Assembly: GCF_964026565.1 (NCBI RefSeq)
Contig: NZ_OZ032162.1
Span: 1,426,001-1,490,000 of the forward strand
Source: Rickettsia endosymbiont of Ceutorhynchus obstrictus
GTDB taxonomy: Bacteria; Pseudomonadota; Alphaproteobacteria; Rickettsiales; Rickettsiaceae
Length of the DNA: 64,000 nucleotides
Direction of reading: 5' to 3'
Of this stretch, positions 1-8,236 are shown piece by piece. The notes below the pieces were generated by a model. The model saw nothing but the letters and a program-made list of their open reading frames with translations. It was not told the DNA's origin and did no database searches. The number at the start of each line of letters is the position of its first letter. Position 1 is the first letter of the stretch. The position numbers were made by a program, and so were the translations under genes.

Positions 1-176
1 CTATAAAACATATCAAAGAAATATTTTATAGCCAGCCGATAACCTCATGTACCAAAGCAGCATTAAAGATATTCGGCTTATCAATAACCGAGTATAATTT
101 GCTTTTAAATCTTTGCCTTTTATTTTGGCTATTAGTTATTTGGTTTTATCCAAAAGATAAAAATTTAGAATCATAA
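1..176 (+). CDS. DsbB-like disulfide bond formation protein, C-terminal fragment (5' end outside window)
   Basis: An open frame enters from the left edge (first full codon at 3) and ends at TAA 174-176. The 57 visible residues contain a Cys, then a KIFGLSITEYNLLLN segment and a hydrophobic helix (LCLLFWLLVIWF) with a short charged tail. This resembles the last periplasmic loop and fourth membrane helix of DsbB, an inner-membrane protein that reoxidises DsbA and passes electrons to quinone. The catalytic CXXC would lie upstream of the window. The assignment rests on this C-terminal pattern alone. Confidence 0.6.
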   Translation, partial: IKHIKEIFYSQPITSCTKAALKIFGLSITEYNLLLNLCLLFWLLVIWFYPKDKNLES

Positions 177-245
177 AGCAATTATTGACATTGAACAAGC
201 AACCGATTATCTTTATACTAATCTCTTAATATATTTAGGTCATTT

Positions 246-440
246 ATGAATAAAAATTATTTGATACTTTTTTTTGCTGCTGCTATTTTAATAGGCTGCA
301 AAGATAAAGCACCTACTAAACCAAATCCTGTTTTAACAATTGAGGCCGATCCGAGTCCGGCTATTATGAGAACGATAGAGGATACGAATAGGAATATAGG
401 CAATAATATTTCAAGAGTTCCTACTCCCCCTACTCGTTAA
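246..440 (+). CDS. small lipoprotein of unknown function
   Basis: This 64-residue protein starts with MNKNYLILFFAAAILIGC, a classical lipoprotein signal with lipobox LIGC and the modified Cys at residue 18. The mature part is about 46 residues, Pro- and Asn-rich, without a recognisable domain. It should be lipidated and anchored in the envelope. It lies 70 bp after the dsbB-like gene on the same strand and may be cotranscribed. I recognise no family; the lipoprotein call itself is firm. Confidence 0.7.
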   Translation: MNKNYLILFFAAAILIGCKDKAPTKPNPVLTIEADPSPAIMRTIEDTNRNIGNNISRVPTPPTR

Positions 441-513
441 TATCTTTAAAATGGTTTATGTAGGCTTTCTTATACTAACTTGAAAGCCTTACGATCGATA
501 TGTTATAAATATA

Positions 514-1257
514 ATGCTTAGTATAATTTCTCCCGCAAAAACCCTTAATTTTAAGGCTATCTCGTTTCAAGAGTCAACCGTACCGGTATTTTTAAGCACG
601 ACAAATTACTTGCTTGGCATAGTTAAAAATTATTCTCAAGAGCAATTAACGGAAATAATGAATATAAGTTCCAACCTTGCACAGCTTAATCGACAAAGAT
701 TTCAAAATTTTGAGAAGCAAGAGCTTAAACAAGCAATTTTTGCTTATGACGGTGATGTCTATAATAATATTAAAGTCGAAGAATTAAAGTATAAACAATT
801 AAATTTTTTACAATCTCATTTACTAATTATATCCGGGTTATACGGCGTTTTAAGACCTTTAGATGTTATTAGACCTTATCGGCTAGAAATGGCAACTAAA
901 TTACCTGATATAAAGAACCTTGCCGATTTTTGGCAAGAAAAAATTACTAGCTATATCAATCAAACCCTTGAACAACATAAAAATAAGTATTTGCTTAATT
1001 TGGCTTCTATTGAATATTCTTCCGCTATTGCTATTAGCCATCTTCAATATCCAATGATTAATGTATTTTTTAAAGAAAATAAAAACGGTAAATTACAAAC
1101 TATCGGAATAAATGCTAAAAAAGCACGCGGCAATATGGTTAATTTTATAGCTACCAACTCAATCGATAATCCTTGCGAATTAAAAAATTTTTCATATTTA
1201 AATTACAAGTTTAGCGTAGCCGATTCTTCAGAAAATAATTTAGTGTTTATTAAATAA
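514..1257 (+). CDS. yaaA: YaaA family peroxide stress protein (DUF328)
   Basis: The 247-residue product begins MLSIISPAKTLNF and has the YaaA hallmarks SPAKTL near the N-terminus, YGVLRPLD in the middle and ADFWQEKI, and is close to the usual full length of about 250. In E. coli YaaA limits free iron and so protects DNA and proteins from Fenton damage during peroxide stress; the biochemical mechanism is incompletely defined. The protein is cytosolic with no signal peptide. It stands alone, followed by a repeat island. The Rickettsia copy looks intact. Confidence 0.85.
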   Translation: MLSIISPAKTLNFKAISFQESTVPVFLSTTNYLLGIVKNYSQEQLTEIMNISSNLAQLNRQRFQNFEKQELKQAIFAYDGDVYNNIKVEELKYKQLNFLQSHLLIISGLYGVLRPLDVIRPYRLEMATKLPDIKNLADFWQEKITSYINQTLEQHKNKYLLNLASIEYSSAIAISHLQYPMINVFFKENKNGKLQTIGINAKKARGNMVNFIATNSIDNPCELKNFSYLNYKFSVADSSENNLVFIK

Positions 1258-1706
1258 GATTAACCCTGATACTATATCTTTCTTTAATTCAAATATTCGT
1301 TAACTCTACTTCCTCGTCGCTTAGATTAATATCTACCCCCTATAAATAATCCTTAGCTTAGCTTTCAGGTTGAAATAGGCTTTGTTGCATGGCTCATAAT
1401 TTACCGTATTATGGTTATTACAAGTATGGTGTCATACCGTGGCTTGACACCGGTTTGCTTTGCAAAAATTCGAGCCACGCAACAACGCCTCCAGCCGCTC
1501 GCAATGACGATTCCGGTAGCCATGCAACAACGCCGTTGAAATATCGTTCGTGTATTTTTAACATCACTACAACCGAAAATTAGATTAATATCTTAAGGAA
1601 ACAACTTAATTTCCTTGATTATCTAAATTATTCTGTTACAGTACCATCCGTTAATGGTGTTTAAACTCCATCATTGCAAAACATTTATTAAACCTTAGTG
1701 TTATTA

Positions 1707-1790
1707 TGCTAGGGGGCCGTTTCATGAGTGCTGCAGCATTAAATGCAACGGGAAATTATTGTTTTCAATGATTGAGTTTATCCCCTAGCA
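1707..1790. other. multi-stem hairpin region, possible structured RNA or palindromic element
   Basis: A perfect 9-bp inverted repeat, TGCTAGGGG (1707-1715) and CCCCTAGCA (1782-1790), encloses the palindrome TGCTGCAGCA (1729-1738) and a second stem of the form ATTATTG-TTTT-CAATGAT. The layout resembles a folded RNA but matches no ncRNA family I recognise. It does not resemble tmRNA, 4.5S RNA or RNase P RNA. It could equally be an unshared mobile palindrome. Confidence 0.35.
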
Positions 1791-1914
1791 CCCGGCTCTA
1801 ATTAGTTTAAGATATGATTGAATAATTATAACAATCTCTTATATCTGTTTAGCTTTATGCTAAAATTACTATGCAAAAAAATTTTGCTTTTAAAGTAAAA
1901 ATAAAATATTAAGC

Positions 1915-2115
1915 TACAGCTAAATTCAGAAAGCTTCAGACAAGATAAATTTAAAGACGAGCCTGCGCAAGCAGTACCAAAAGTACGTGAGTACAGGCGA
2001 AGGTCGAAAAATTTGCTTGTATCAAGCTTGGCGTTGTTGCATGGCTAGAATGTGACATACGGCACTTTTTTAGAGCCATGCAACAACACCATCAAGCGAT
2101 CGAGATGACGCTGTA
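1915..2115 (+). repeat. RPE-like repeat, family A copy 1, interrupted by a nested repeat
   Basis: It starts tacagctaaattcag and ends gacgctgta, ends shared with copies at 14766, 23398, 33627 and 36670. The copy is interrupted at 2028-2090 by a gcgttgttgcatgg-ended repeat flanked by ATCAAGC on both sides (2021-2027 and 2091-2097). Confidence 0.8.
2028..2090. mobile_element. short inverted-repeat element (family E) inserted in an RPE
   Basis: The ends ggcgttgttgcatggct and agccatgcaacaacacc are inverted repeats. The element sits inside a family A RPE with a perfect 7-bp direct duplication ATCAAGC on each side. This is the clearest evidence that family E moves as a unit. No coding capacity. Confidence 0.75.
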
Positions 2116-2167
2116 CGAGAAGGAGGAAAGAAGTTGGCATCGTCAAGTTAAATAAAATAGCTTTCCC

Positions 2168-3436
2168 TTAAACTGATTTTTTACGATATATTTTCAAGAA
2201 CACTATTATAAATAACATACTAAATAAAGCATTGCCTAAAAAAAATTGTGACCAAGGGATATATTTTGCACAAAAACCGCCTAAAGAAGCAAGCGTAATT
2301 CTAGCAAACGAGCTAAGAGAGGCAATTAATGAATATTCCGTTGCGATAAACTCACTATTACAAAGGCTAGCAAGATAGATAGTAATTACCGTTCCGGCGA
2401 GACCGCAGCAAAAATGTTGTATAGTAATAGTAGCTATAAATGCCGGAATATTATGCCCCATAATCGCAAGTATCATAAACATTAGAGGCGATAATAATTG
2501 GATAGTACCGCTAATTAGCACACTTTTAAATATGCCGATTTTTGAGGTTAAAATTCCTCCTAATCCTCCCCCTATAATCATCACTACCAAACCGTATGCT
2601 TTGGATATTGAAGCAATTTCATGAGCGGTAAAAGATAAATCAAGAAAGAAAGGGGAGCTCATAGCCATCGGCACCGAATCACCTGCTTTATATAGGAAAA
2701 TAAATAAAATAGTTAGTAGCCAACGAGGCTGACTTAATTTTAACGATAAAATACTCTTGCGGATAACCTCAAAATATTGCTTTATCGATATTAAATGTAG
2801 AGTAGCATGGCGTTTTTCTTTCGGTTTCGGCTCTTTAATACATAAGATTACTATAGGTCCGGCTAAGGCTACGACAAATGCTCCTTGATAAGCCGCCTGC
2901 CAGCTAAAAATACTAGATAAATATAAAGCCCCGACACTAGCTATTAATATCCCAAGACGAAACCCTATACCGCCAAAAGTAATTGCGAGCGCTAATTCTT
3001 CTTTATTAGCAGGGCGCTCTATGCGATAAGCATCTAGTACGATATCCTGAGTAGCCGCGCAAAAAGAAATAATAAAGGCAATAATTGCGGTAATATATAA
3101 ATTATCACTCGGATTAATAACTAAAAAACCTACTATAGATAATAATAAACATATTTGAGCCGTCAACGCCCAGCCTCGTCTTTGTCCGAATTTAGCACAT
3201 AGAAACGGTACGGAATATTTATCGATAAAAGGTGCCCATATTATTTTTAAACAATAAGGAAATGCCGCTAAAGACATCGAGCCTATTATATCGGTAGTAT
3301 ATTTTGCTTCGGATAATTGATACGGAATAGTGAAAAATACTAAGGTAAACGCAAAACCGGAGGTTAGACCTAATAATAAAATTCCTATTAGATAATATCG
3401 ATTGGGGTTAATTAATGTTATTAACAATTTTTTCAT
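2168..3436 (-). CDS. ampG: AmpG-like muropeptide permease (MFS)
   Basis: The 422-residue membrane protein has the MFS pattern of about 12 hydrophobic segments. Its N-terminal part (GFAFTLVFFTIPYQLSEAKY, then a Pro-rich KIIWAPFIDKY segment and an RRGW motif) is typical of AmpG, which imports GlcNAc-anhydroMurNAc peptides for cell-wall recycling. I place the start at the ATG 3434-3436 (MKKLLITLINPNRYY). The frame stays open to 3532, but those extra codons read through a palindromic repeat (residues SLDSRFHGNDIR are typical of repeat translation) and are unlikely to be native. Rickettsiae carry several AmpG paralogues, so the substrate may differ. NagZ and an amidase in this window fit the same pathway. 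Confidence 0.82.
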   Translation of the reverse strand: MKKLLITLINPNRYYLIGILLLGLTSGFAFTLVFFTIPYQLSEAKYTTDIIGSMSLAAFPYCLKIIWAPFIDKYSVPFLCAKFGQRRGWALTAQICLLLSIVGFLVINPSDNLYITAIIAFIISFCAATQDIVLDAYRIERPANKEELALAITFGGIGFRLGILIASVGALYLSSIFSWQAAYQGAFVVALAGPIVILCIKEPKPKEKRHATLHLISIKQYFEVIRKSILSLKLSQPRWLLTILFIFLYKAGDSVPMAMSSPFFLDLSFTAHEIASISKAYGLVVMIIGGGLGGILTSKIGIFKSVLISGTIQLLSPLMFMILAIMGHNIPAFIATITIQHFCCGLAGTVITIYLASLCNSEFIATEYSLIASLSSFARITLASLGGFCAKYIPWSQFFLGNALFSMLFIIVFLKIYRKKSV

Positions 3437-3488
3437 TTTATTTATTTGTAATATAGGTTTAGGCTTTGATGTTATTCTCTGCACTCTT

Positions 3489-3624
3489 ATGTCATTCCCG
3501 TGAAAACGGGAATCCAGGCTTTTCTTTGTCATGCTGAACTTGTTTCAGCATCTTTAGTAGATCCTGAAATAAATTCAGGATGACTATAATTTTTCTGGAT
3601 TCCCGCCTTTAGCTAGAATGACAT
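3489..3624. repeat. long palindromic repeat, family B
   Basis: It starts atgtcattcccg and ends cgggaatgacat-like after a divergent arm, with the inner stem tcatgctgaacttgtttcagcat and tcctgaaataaattcagga forms. Similar copies lie near 16575, 17804, 33350, 35211 and 58024. This copy lies just upstream of the AmpG-like gene and supplies its false N-terminal codons. Confidence 0.8.
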
Positions 3625-3654
3625 AGAACATGCTTAACCTATCCGCACAACAAT

Positions 3655-6162
3655 TTAATACTTCACTTCCAGCGAGTAAGGTGCTACTTTAGAAAATATT
3701 TTACCTACTACCGGTATTTTTGTTATAACAGTACTAATTAAGAAAAATGACGGGATAACATTTCCTGTGAGCTTAATTTGCTGTTTCTTAGTATCAATAT
3801 TACCTTTCATCGTAAAATCAAAAAACGGTCCTTGCGCTTCTACATCGGACAAGGTTATAATATTGCCGTTATAGCTAAACTTACCTGTCATATTTTCAAA
3901 TAAAACATTTTTATTATTCACCACGAAACTAATAAAACCGGGTAGCGACACAAAAGATACTATTCGCGTTAAAAAAGGCGTATCCGTTATCACAAAACGT
4001 TTGATAGTAAACCTGCCGTCTAATATCGGTATTATTTCACCTTTCTTAACCTCATATCTTTTGGTGTTGAGAGTAAGCTGCATATTACCGTTTTTCATAT
4101 TATTATATAGACCGATTCCTCTAAGCAAGCTACCTGCATTATCACAATCAATTAACCATTGTTCAAAACCTTCTTTAGCTACCAGAGACATTTGAACTTT
4201 TTTATCCCCGATAGCTGCGTTTAAGGAGCCGGCAAAACACTTTACTTTATCGCAATTTATTTTTAAATCTAAATTATTGAGCATTACGTTATTCTTTAGC
4301 CTTACCGTTCCTATATTAGCTTTTAAGGAGATATTACGAGCCTCTCCTTCTTTTTCTAAAAATTGCAACATATTAGAGTGTGATAAATCAAGGTTAGCCC
4401 CCGTAAGCTCGGTAGTGAGACTATTCTTATTCATAGTAATTTTTTCCCTCAAGCTTGTTTGAGCGTAGTTAATGACCGGTAAAGTAATGTTATAGGTGTC
4501 ATTTTTTATTAGAGTATTGCCGATAATTTTTAAATTATCTTCTCCCGAAAGGTTAAACTCAATATTATTGCCTGAAGAAGTATTGCTTAATCTAGATTTT
4601 AAAGTTAAATTGGCTTTTTTATGCAATTTTTTATGGATAGATATTTTATCGATATAAAATTCTAAATTATCTAAGTTAGAGCTAACATTGATAAAATTTT
4701 TATTATTTTTTTGTTTGTTATATTCAAAATTAAAAACGCTACTGCCGGAAATTAATTTAAATATTCCTATTTTTTGGTTTGCGGCAGTAATATTAGTTTT
4801 AATTTTTAACACACATTCATTAGTATTTTCTGCCATATTATGATCATACGTAAAACTACTAGTATAATCGTTAATCTTACCCTTGCCGCTAAAACTTATT
4901 TTATTATCTTTATAAGTGCCTTTTGCTTCAGCATTTCGTAACAATATATTATTATTAAAAGCATCAAGCGAAATATTTGTTAATATTGAAGAAACATTAT
5001 AGCTATTCGGTATATCGGGACTAATAAAAATTATTAGTTCAATTACGGAGCTTGCCGTCCCTTTAATTTTTTTAAGATCGATACCTTGAGCTTTAGTATT
5101 TTGATATGCCTCTTCAGGAATAAAATCAATTAAATCTACGACTTCACCTTTGGCGGTAGCGTTAAAAATAAATTCCGATTTTGCAAGCCCCTTCCATTTA
5201 AAACTCATAATTCCGTTTGAAATAAGGCTTTTGCCGGTATAAGCCTGTTTTACTAAAAACTTTACATTAGGTCCGGACACCACAATATTAGTATCAATAT
5301 TTTTAAGAGCCGGTAAGTCTTTATGATATTTATATTCAAAATCTGATATATGCAAATTGGCTTTTAACGCCTCTTCTTCTAAAATATCATCTTCAACAAA
5401 ATTTTTATCGAGCTTTAAGCTAACTTCACCGTTCTGGATATAACCGGATTTAATATGTTTTTGTAAATATAATATTACCCCGTTATTTGGGATAATTTTT
5501 TCTATTGTTTGATAAATCATTATCGGGATATTTGTAGCACTAGCAGTTGCTTCAATATTTTTATCGGTTATTATGCCGTTAAACGATAAAAAAGCTTGCT
5601 CTTCAAAGGTAAGTTTACAATCAATCTTTTTTTTATTACCTTGCAAAGGATTAGTTTTATATAAGCATGCGGCTTGTCCAAGCGGTAAATTGGCACCCTT
5701 TTTATCGGCTAAGATATCGCTTCTTATTTCAGCTAAATTTAACTTAGTAATAGCACTCTTTTTTATTATATTTAAAGTATAATCACCGTTTATTTTAGTA
5801 TTTATAATTTCTTCATTATTATTTGAGATAACGGCAAACTTATCGATATTAATATTAGCCGATAACGAAGAGTGAGATATTAAATCATGCAAATTAAAAA
5901 CAAGCTGAAAATTAGAAATTTCTCCTTGTGCATTATCTATAAAATTTAATGAAATTTTATTAATTGATAGATGATTTTCCTTAAATTTCAAATCACTTAT
6001 TACGGCTTTTATATCTTGCCTATTTAAATAAAATTCGATTATTTTTTTAATCGGCTCATCCATATATCCTTTATTAGCTCTATATATAAGAAAAGTCATA
6101 ATTATCGAAAATATAACAAGAAATATAAAGAGGTTAAGGAAAGTTTTTTTGATAAAATTCAT
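3655..6162 (-). CDS. AsmA/YhdP-like inner-membrane anchored protein
   Basis: The 835-residue protein has one N-terminal membrane helix (about residues 8-27) followed by a long beta-rich periplasmic part. The C-terminal region (LNTKRYEVKKGEIIPILDG, then GPFFDFTMKGNIDTKKQQI) resembles the AsmA/DUF3971 domain of YhdP-type proteins. In E. coli the AsmA-like proteins YhdP, TamB and YdbH are linked to phospholipid transport to the outer membrane. At 835 residues it is shorter than E. coli YhdP. It is transcribed toward the AmpG-like gene, with a family B repeat between them. Family membership is likely; the exact role is inferred. Confidence 0.7.
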   Translation of the reverse strand: MNFIKKTFLNLFIFLVIFSIIMTFLIYRANKGYMDEPIKKIIEFYLNRQDIKAVISDLKFKENHLSINKISLNFIDNAQGEISNFQLVFNLHDLISHSSLSANINIDKFAVISNNNEEIINTKINGDYTLNIIKKSAITKLNLAEIRSDILADKKGANLPLGQAACLYKTNPLQGNKKKIDCKLTFEEQAFLSFNGIITDKNIEATASATNIPIMIYQTIEKIIPNNGVILYLQKHIKSGYIQNGEVSLKLDKNFVEDDILEEEALKANLHISDFEYKYHKDLPALKNIDTNIVVSGPNVKFLVKQAYTGKSLISNGIMSFKWKGLAKSEFIFNATAKGEVVDLIDFIPEEAYQNTKAQGIDLKKIKGTASSVIELIIFISPDIPNSYNVSSILTNISLDAFNNNILLRNAEAKGTYKDNKISFSGKGKINDYTSSFTYDHNMAENTNECVLKIKTNITAANQKIGIFKLISGSSVFNFEYNKQKNNKNFINVSSNLDNLEFYIDKISIHKKLHKKANLTLKSRLSNTSSGNNIEFNLSGEDNLKIIGNTLIKNDTYNITLPVINYAQTSLREKITMNKNSLTTELTGANLDLSHSNMLQFLEKEGEARNISLKANIGTVRLKNNVMLNNLDLKINCDKVKCFAGSLNAAIGDKKVQMSLVAKEGFEQWLIDCDNAGSLLRGIGLYNNMKNGNMQLTLNTKRYEVKKGEIIPILDGRFTIKRFVITDTPFLTRIVSFVSLPGFISFVVNNKNVLFENMTGKFSYNGNIITLSDVEAQGPFFDFTMKGNIDTKKQQIKLTGNVIPSFFLISTVITKIPVVGKIFSKVAPYSLEVKY

Positions 6163-6594
6163 TTTATAATTATATGTAGATATACTGCTCGTAAGTGAAG
6201 CATTGTCATACCGTGGCTTGACCCACTACTGTACGAACGTTGAAAAAAGGCTGTGTCATGCCGTGACTTGATCACGGCATCCAGGAAAATAAAGCCATAT
6301 TAGACTTATTTTAGAATCTTTTTATGATATTATAAGCTGGATTCCGTGGTCGTAGCCACGGAATGACAGAATTTTTACCTCTTTATTTAAATGTTCGTAC
6401 AGTAGTGGGCTTGACCACGGTATCCAGATTGTTACTTTCTGGACCCCGTGATCAAGTCACGGGGGGACAATTCCCAATTCTTAAAAGACGAGCAGTATAA
6501 TTAAAAAAGTCTTGTCTAAATTAACGCTAATCAAGTATAAAGTATACTCTAAAGTTTTATAATACAAAATTAAATAATACATAATAAAAATTTT
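6163..6594. other. intergenic repeat region holding family C copy 1
   Basis: This 432-bp gap between divergent genes is mostly a palindromic repeat (tcataccgtggcttgac type) with a family C element inserted at 6233-6408. About 100 AT-rich bases remain upstream of the UDP-glucose dehydrogenase start and probably contain its promoter; I see no clear -35/-10 pair. Confidence 0.6.
6233..6408. mobile_element. family C MITE-like element, copy 1
   Basis: The ends ccactactgtacgaacgtt and its inverted form (here with one change, atgttcg) bound a 176-bp element flanked by GCTTGAC at 6226-6232 and 6409-6415. It is somewhat shorter than most other copies. No open frame of note. Confidence 0.85.
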
Positions 6595-7899
6595 ATGAAT
6601 ATTACCTTTATCGGTTGTGGTTATGTCGGACTCGTATCGGGGACTATAATGAGCTATCTTGGTCATAATGTCGTGTGTCTTGATACCGATCAATCTAAAA
6701 TTGCTAAGCTAAATAGAGGTATATCGCCGATTTATGAAGCCGATCTTGATAAATATTTACGGCAATCGATAAAATCCGGAAGATTAAAATTTACCCGTAA
6801 TTATGATGCCGAGCTTGCAACTGCCGAGGCGGTTTTTATTACCGTCGGGACTCCGCCGTTACCGTCAGGTGATGCGGATTTAAAATATGTTTTTGAAGTT
6901 ATCGATAAAATTTGTAATCGGATAAATAAGGATTGTCTGTTAGTGGTTAAATCTACTGTTCCACCGACCAGTTGCAATAAAATTATTAGTTATTTAGCAG
7001 AGAAAAATTTTACATTTAATGTTGCATCAAACCCTGAATTCTTAAGGGAAGGAACAGCCGTTAATGATTTTTTAGTTCCTGACAGAATAATTATCGGAGT
7101 TAATAATAAAAAATCGGAAGAATTGCTTAAAGAAATTTATTTGCCTCTAACTAACCAAAATATAAAGCTGCTAGTGACTGATTTAGTTACGGCAGAACTT
7201 ATTAAATATGCTTCCAACAGTTTTTTAGCCGCTAAAATTAGCTATATTAATGAAATGGCAAATTTATGTGAAAAAACAGGCGCAAATATTCAAGACTTAG
7301 CTTACGGTATGGGTCTTGATCAAAGAATAGGCACAAAGTTTTTAAATGCCGGTCCCGGCTTTGGCGGCTCTTGCTTTCCGAAAGACATTTTAGCCTTAAG
7401 GGTGCTTGCTAAAAATTACCGTGCTGATTGTAAAATCCTTGAGGCGGTAATTGATAGTAACCGGAAGCGCCCTTTTGATATGGTAGATAAAATTAGCAAT
7501 TTAATAGGTAATGATTTACTCGGTAAAAATATCGCCGTTCTAGGGCTTACTTACAAAGCCGGCACCGATGATATCAGAGCTAGTCCGGCAATTGAAATTA
7601 TCAAAATTTTACTAACTAAAGGTGCGTATGTTAAAGCATTTGATCCTGTAGGCTTAGATAATGCTCAAAAACATTTTGAAAATGAAAATTTATTATATAT
7701 AAAATCGGCAATTGAGACCTGCTCCGGAGCGGATGCAATTGTTATTACTACCGAATGGTCGGAATTTAATGAATTAAATTGGGAAATAATTTATAATTCG
7801 GTTAAATCGCCGATAATTATCGATCTTAGAAATATTTTAGATGCAGACTCAGTAAAAGCGGCAGGTTTTGAATATTACGGAGTTGGGTGTAGGGTATGA
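6595..7899 (+). CDS. udg: UDP-glucose 6-dehydrogenase
   Basis: The 434-residue enzyme oxidises UDP-glucose to UDP-glucuronate with two NAD+ in the cytosol. Visible features are the N-terminal Rossmann motif IGCGYVGL (residues 6-13), the SNPEFLREG substrate motif, and GPGFGGSCFPKD with the catalytic Cys at residue 260, the position seen in the Streptococcus enzyme. Length matches the family. UDP-glucuronate feeds polysaccharide or lipid A modification. The ATG follows an AT-rich leader with weak Shine-Dalgarno; GXGYVG right after it supports the start. The gene looks intact. Confidence 0.93.
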   Translation: MNITFIGCGYVGLVSGTIMSYLGHNVVCLDTDQSKIAKLNRGISPIYEADLDKYLRQSIKSGRLKFTRNYDAELATAEAVFITVGTPPLPSGDADLKYVFEVIDKICNRINKDCLLVVKSTVPPTSCNKIISYLAEKNFTFNVASNPEFLREGTAVNDFLVPDRIIIGVNNKKSEELLKEIYLPLTNQNIKLLVTDLVTAELIKYASNSFLAAKISYINEMANLCEKTGANIQDLAYGMGLDQRIGTKFLNAGPGFGGSCFPKDILALRVLAKNYRADCKILEAVIDSNRKRPFDMVDKISNLIGNDLLGKNIAVLGLTYKAGTDDIRASPAIEIIKILLTKGAYVKAFDPVGLDNAQKHFENENLLYIKSAIETCSGADAIVITTEWSEFNELNWEIIYNSVKSPIIIDLRNILDADSVKAAGFEYYGVGCRV

Positions 7900-7975
7900 T
7901 GAGCATCGTGTTCTGTCACCCCGTGGCTTGACCACGGGGTCCAGAAAAATTAAATACCGGATACCGTGGTCAAGC

Positions 7976-8171
7976 CCACTACTGTGCGAACGTTTAAATA
8001 AAGAGGTAAAAATTCTGTCATTCCGTGGCTACGACCACGGAATCCAGCTTATAATATCATAAAAAGATTCTAAAATAAGTCTAATATGGCTTTATTTTCC
8101 TGGATTCCGTGGTCGTAGCCACGGAATGACAGAATTTTTACCTCTTTATTTAAACGTTCGTACAGTAGTGA
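7976..8171. mobile_element. family C MITE-like element, copy 2
   Basis: It runs from ccactactgtgcgaacgtt to the inverted end and is flanked by GTCAAGC at 7969-7975 and 8172-8178. The target is read on the opposite strand relative to copy 1. The 7900-8236 gap between udg and dnaE consists almost entirely of this element and the older palindromic repeat it entered. Confidence 0.88.
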
Positions 8172-8236
8172 GTCAAGCCACGGTATGACACCGAGCTATT
8201 TTATAAATCGAACAATAATTTATATACATAAATAAA

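Larger units (their letters stand above)
1258..2167. other. gene-free repeat island
   Basis: No credible gene is present. The stretch holds a composite palindromic repeat (about 1378-1532) with gcgttgttgcatgg-type ends, a structured hairpin region (1707-1790) and an RPE with another repeat nested in it (1915-2115). The 14-mer TTAGATTAATATCT occurs on both sides of the first repeat (near 1323 and 1581). A 64-codon ATG frame at 1389-1583 is read through the repeat and is not a gene. Confidence 0.7.

Noticed and set aside
1389..1583. 64-codon ATG frame
   Set aside because: It reads through a composite palindromic repeat found many times in the window; no independent protein signal.
1700..1800. 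tmRNA, 4.5S RNA or RNase P RNA
   Set aside because: Multi-stem structure is present, but no tag frame, SRP loop or RNase P motif can be seen.
6481..6693. 70-codon minus-strand frame
   Set aside because: It overlaps the start of udg in antisense and has no recognisable features.
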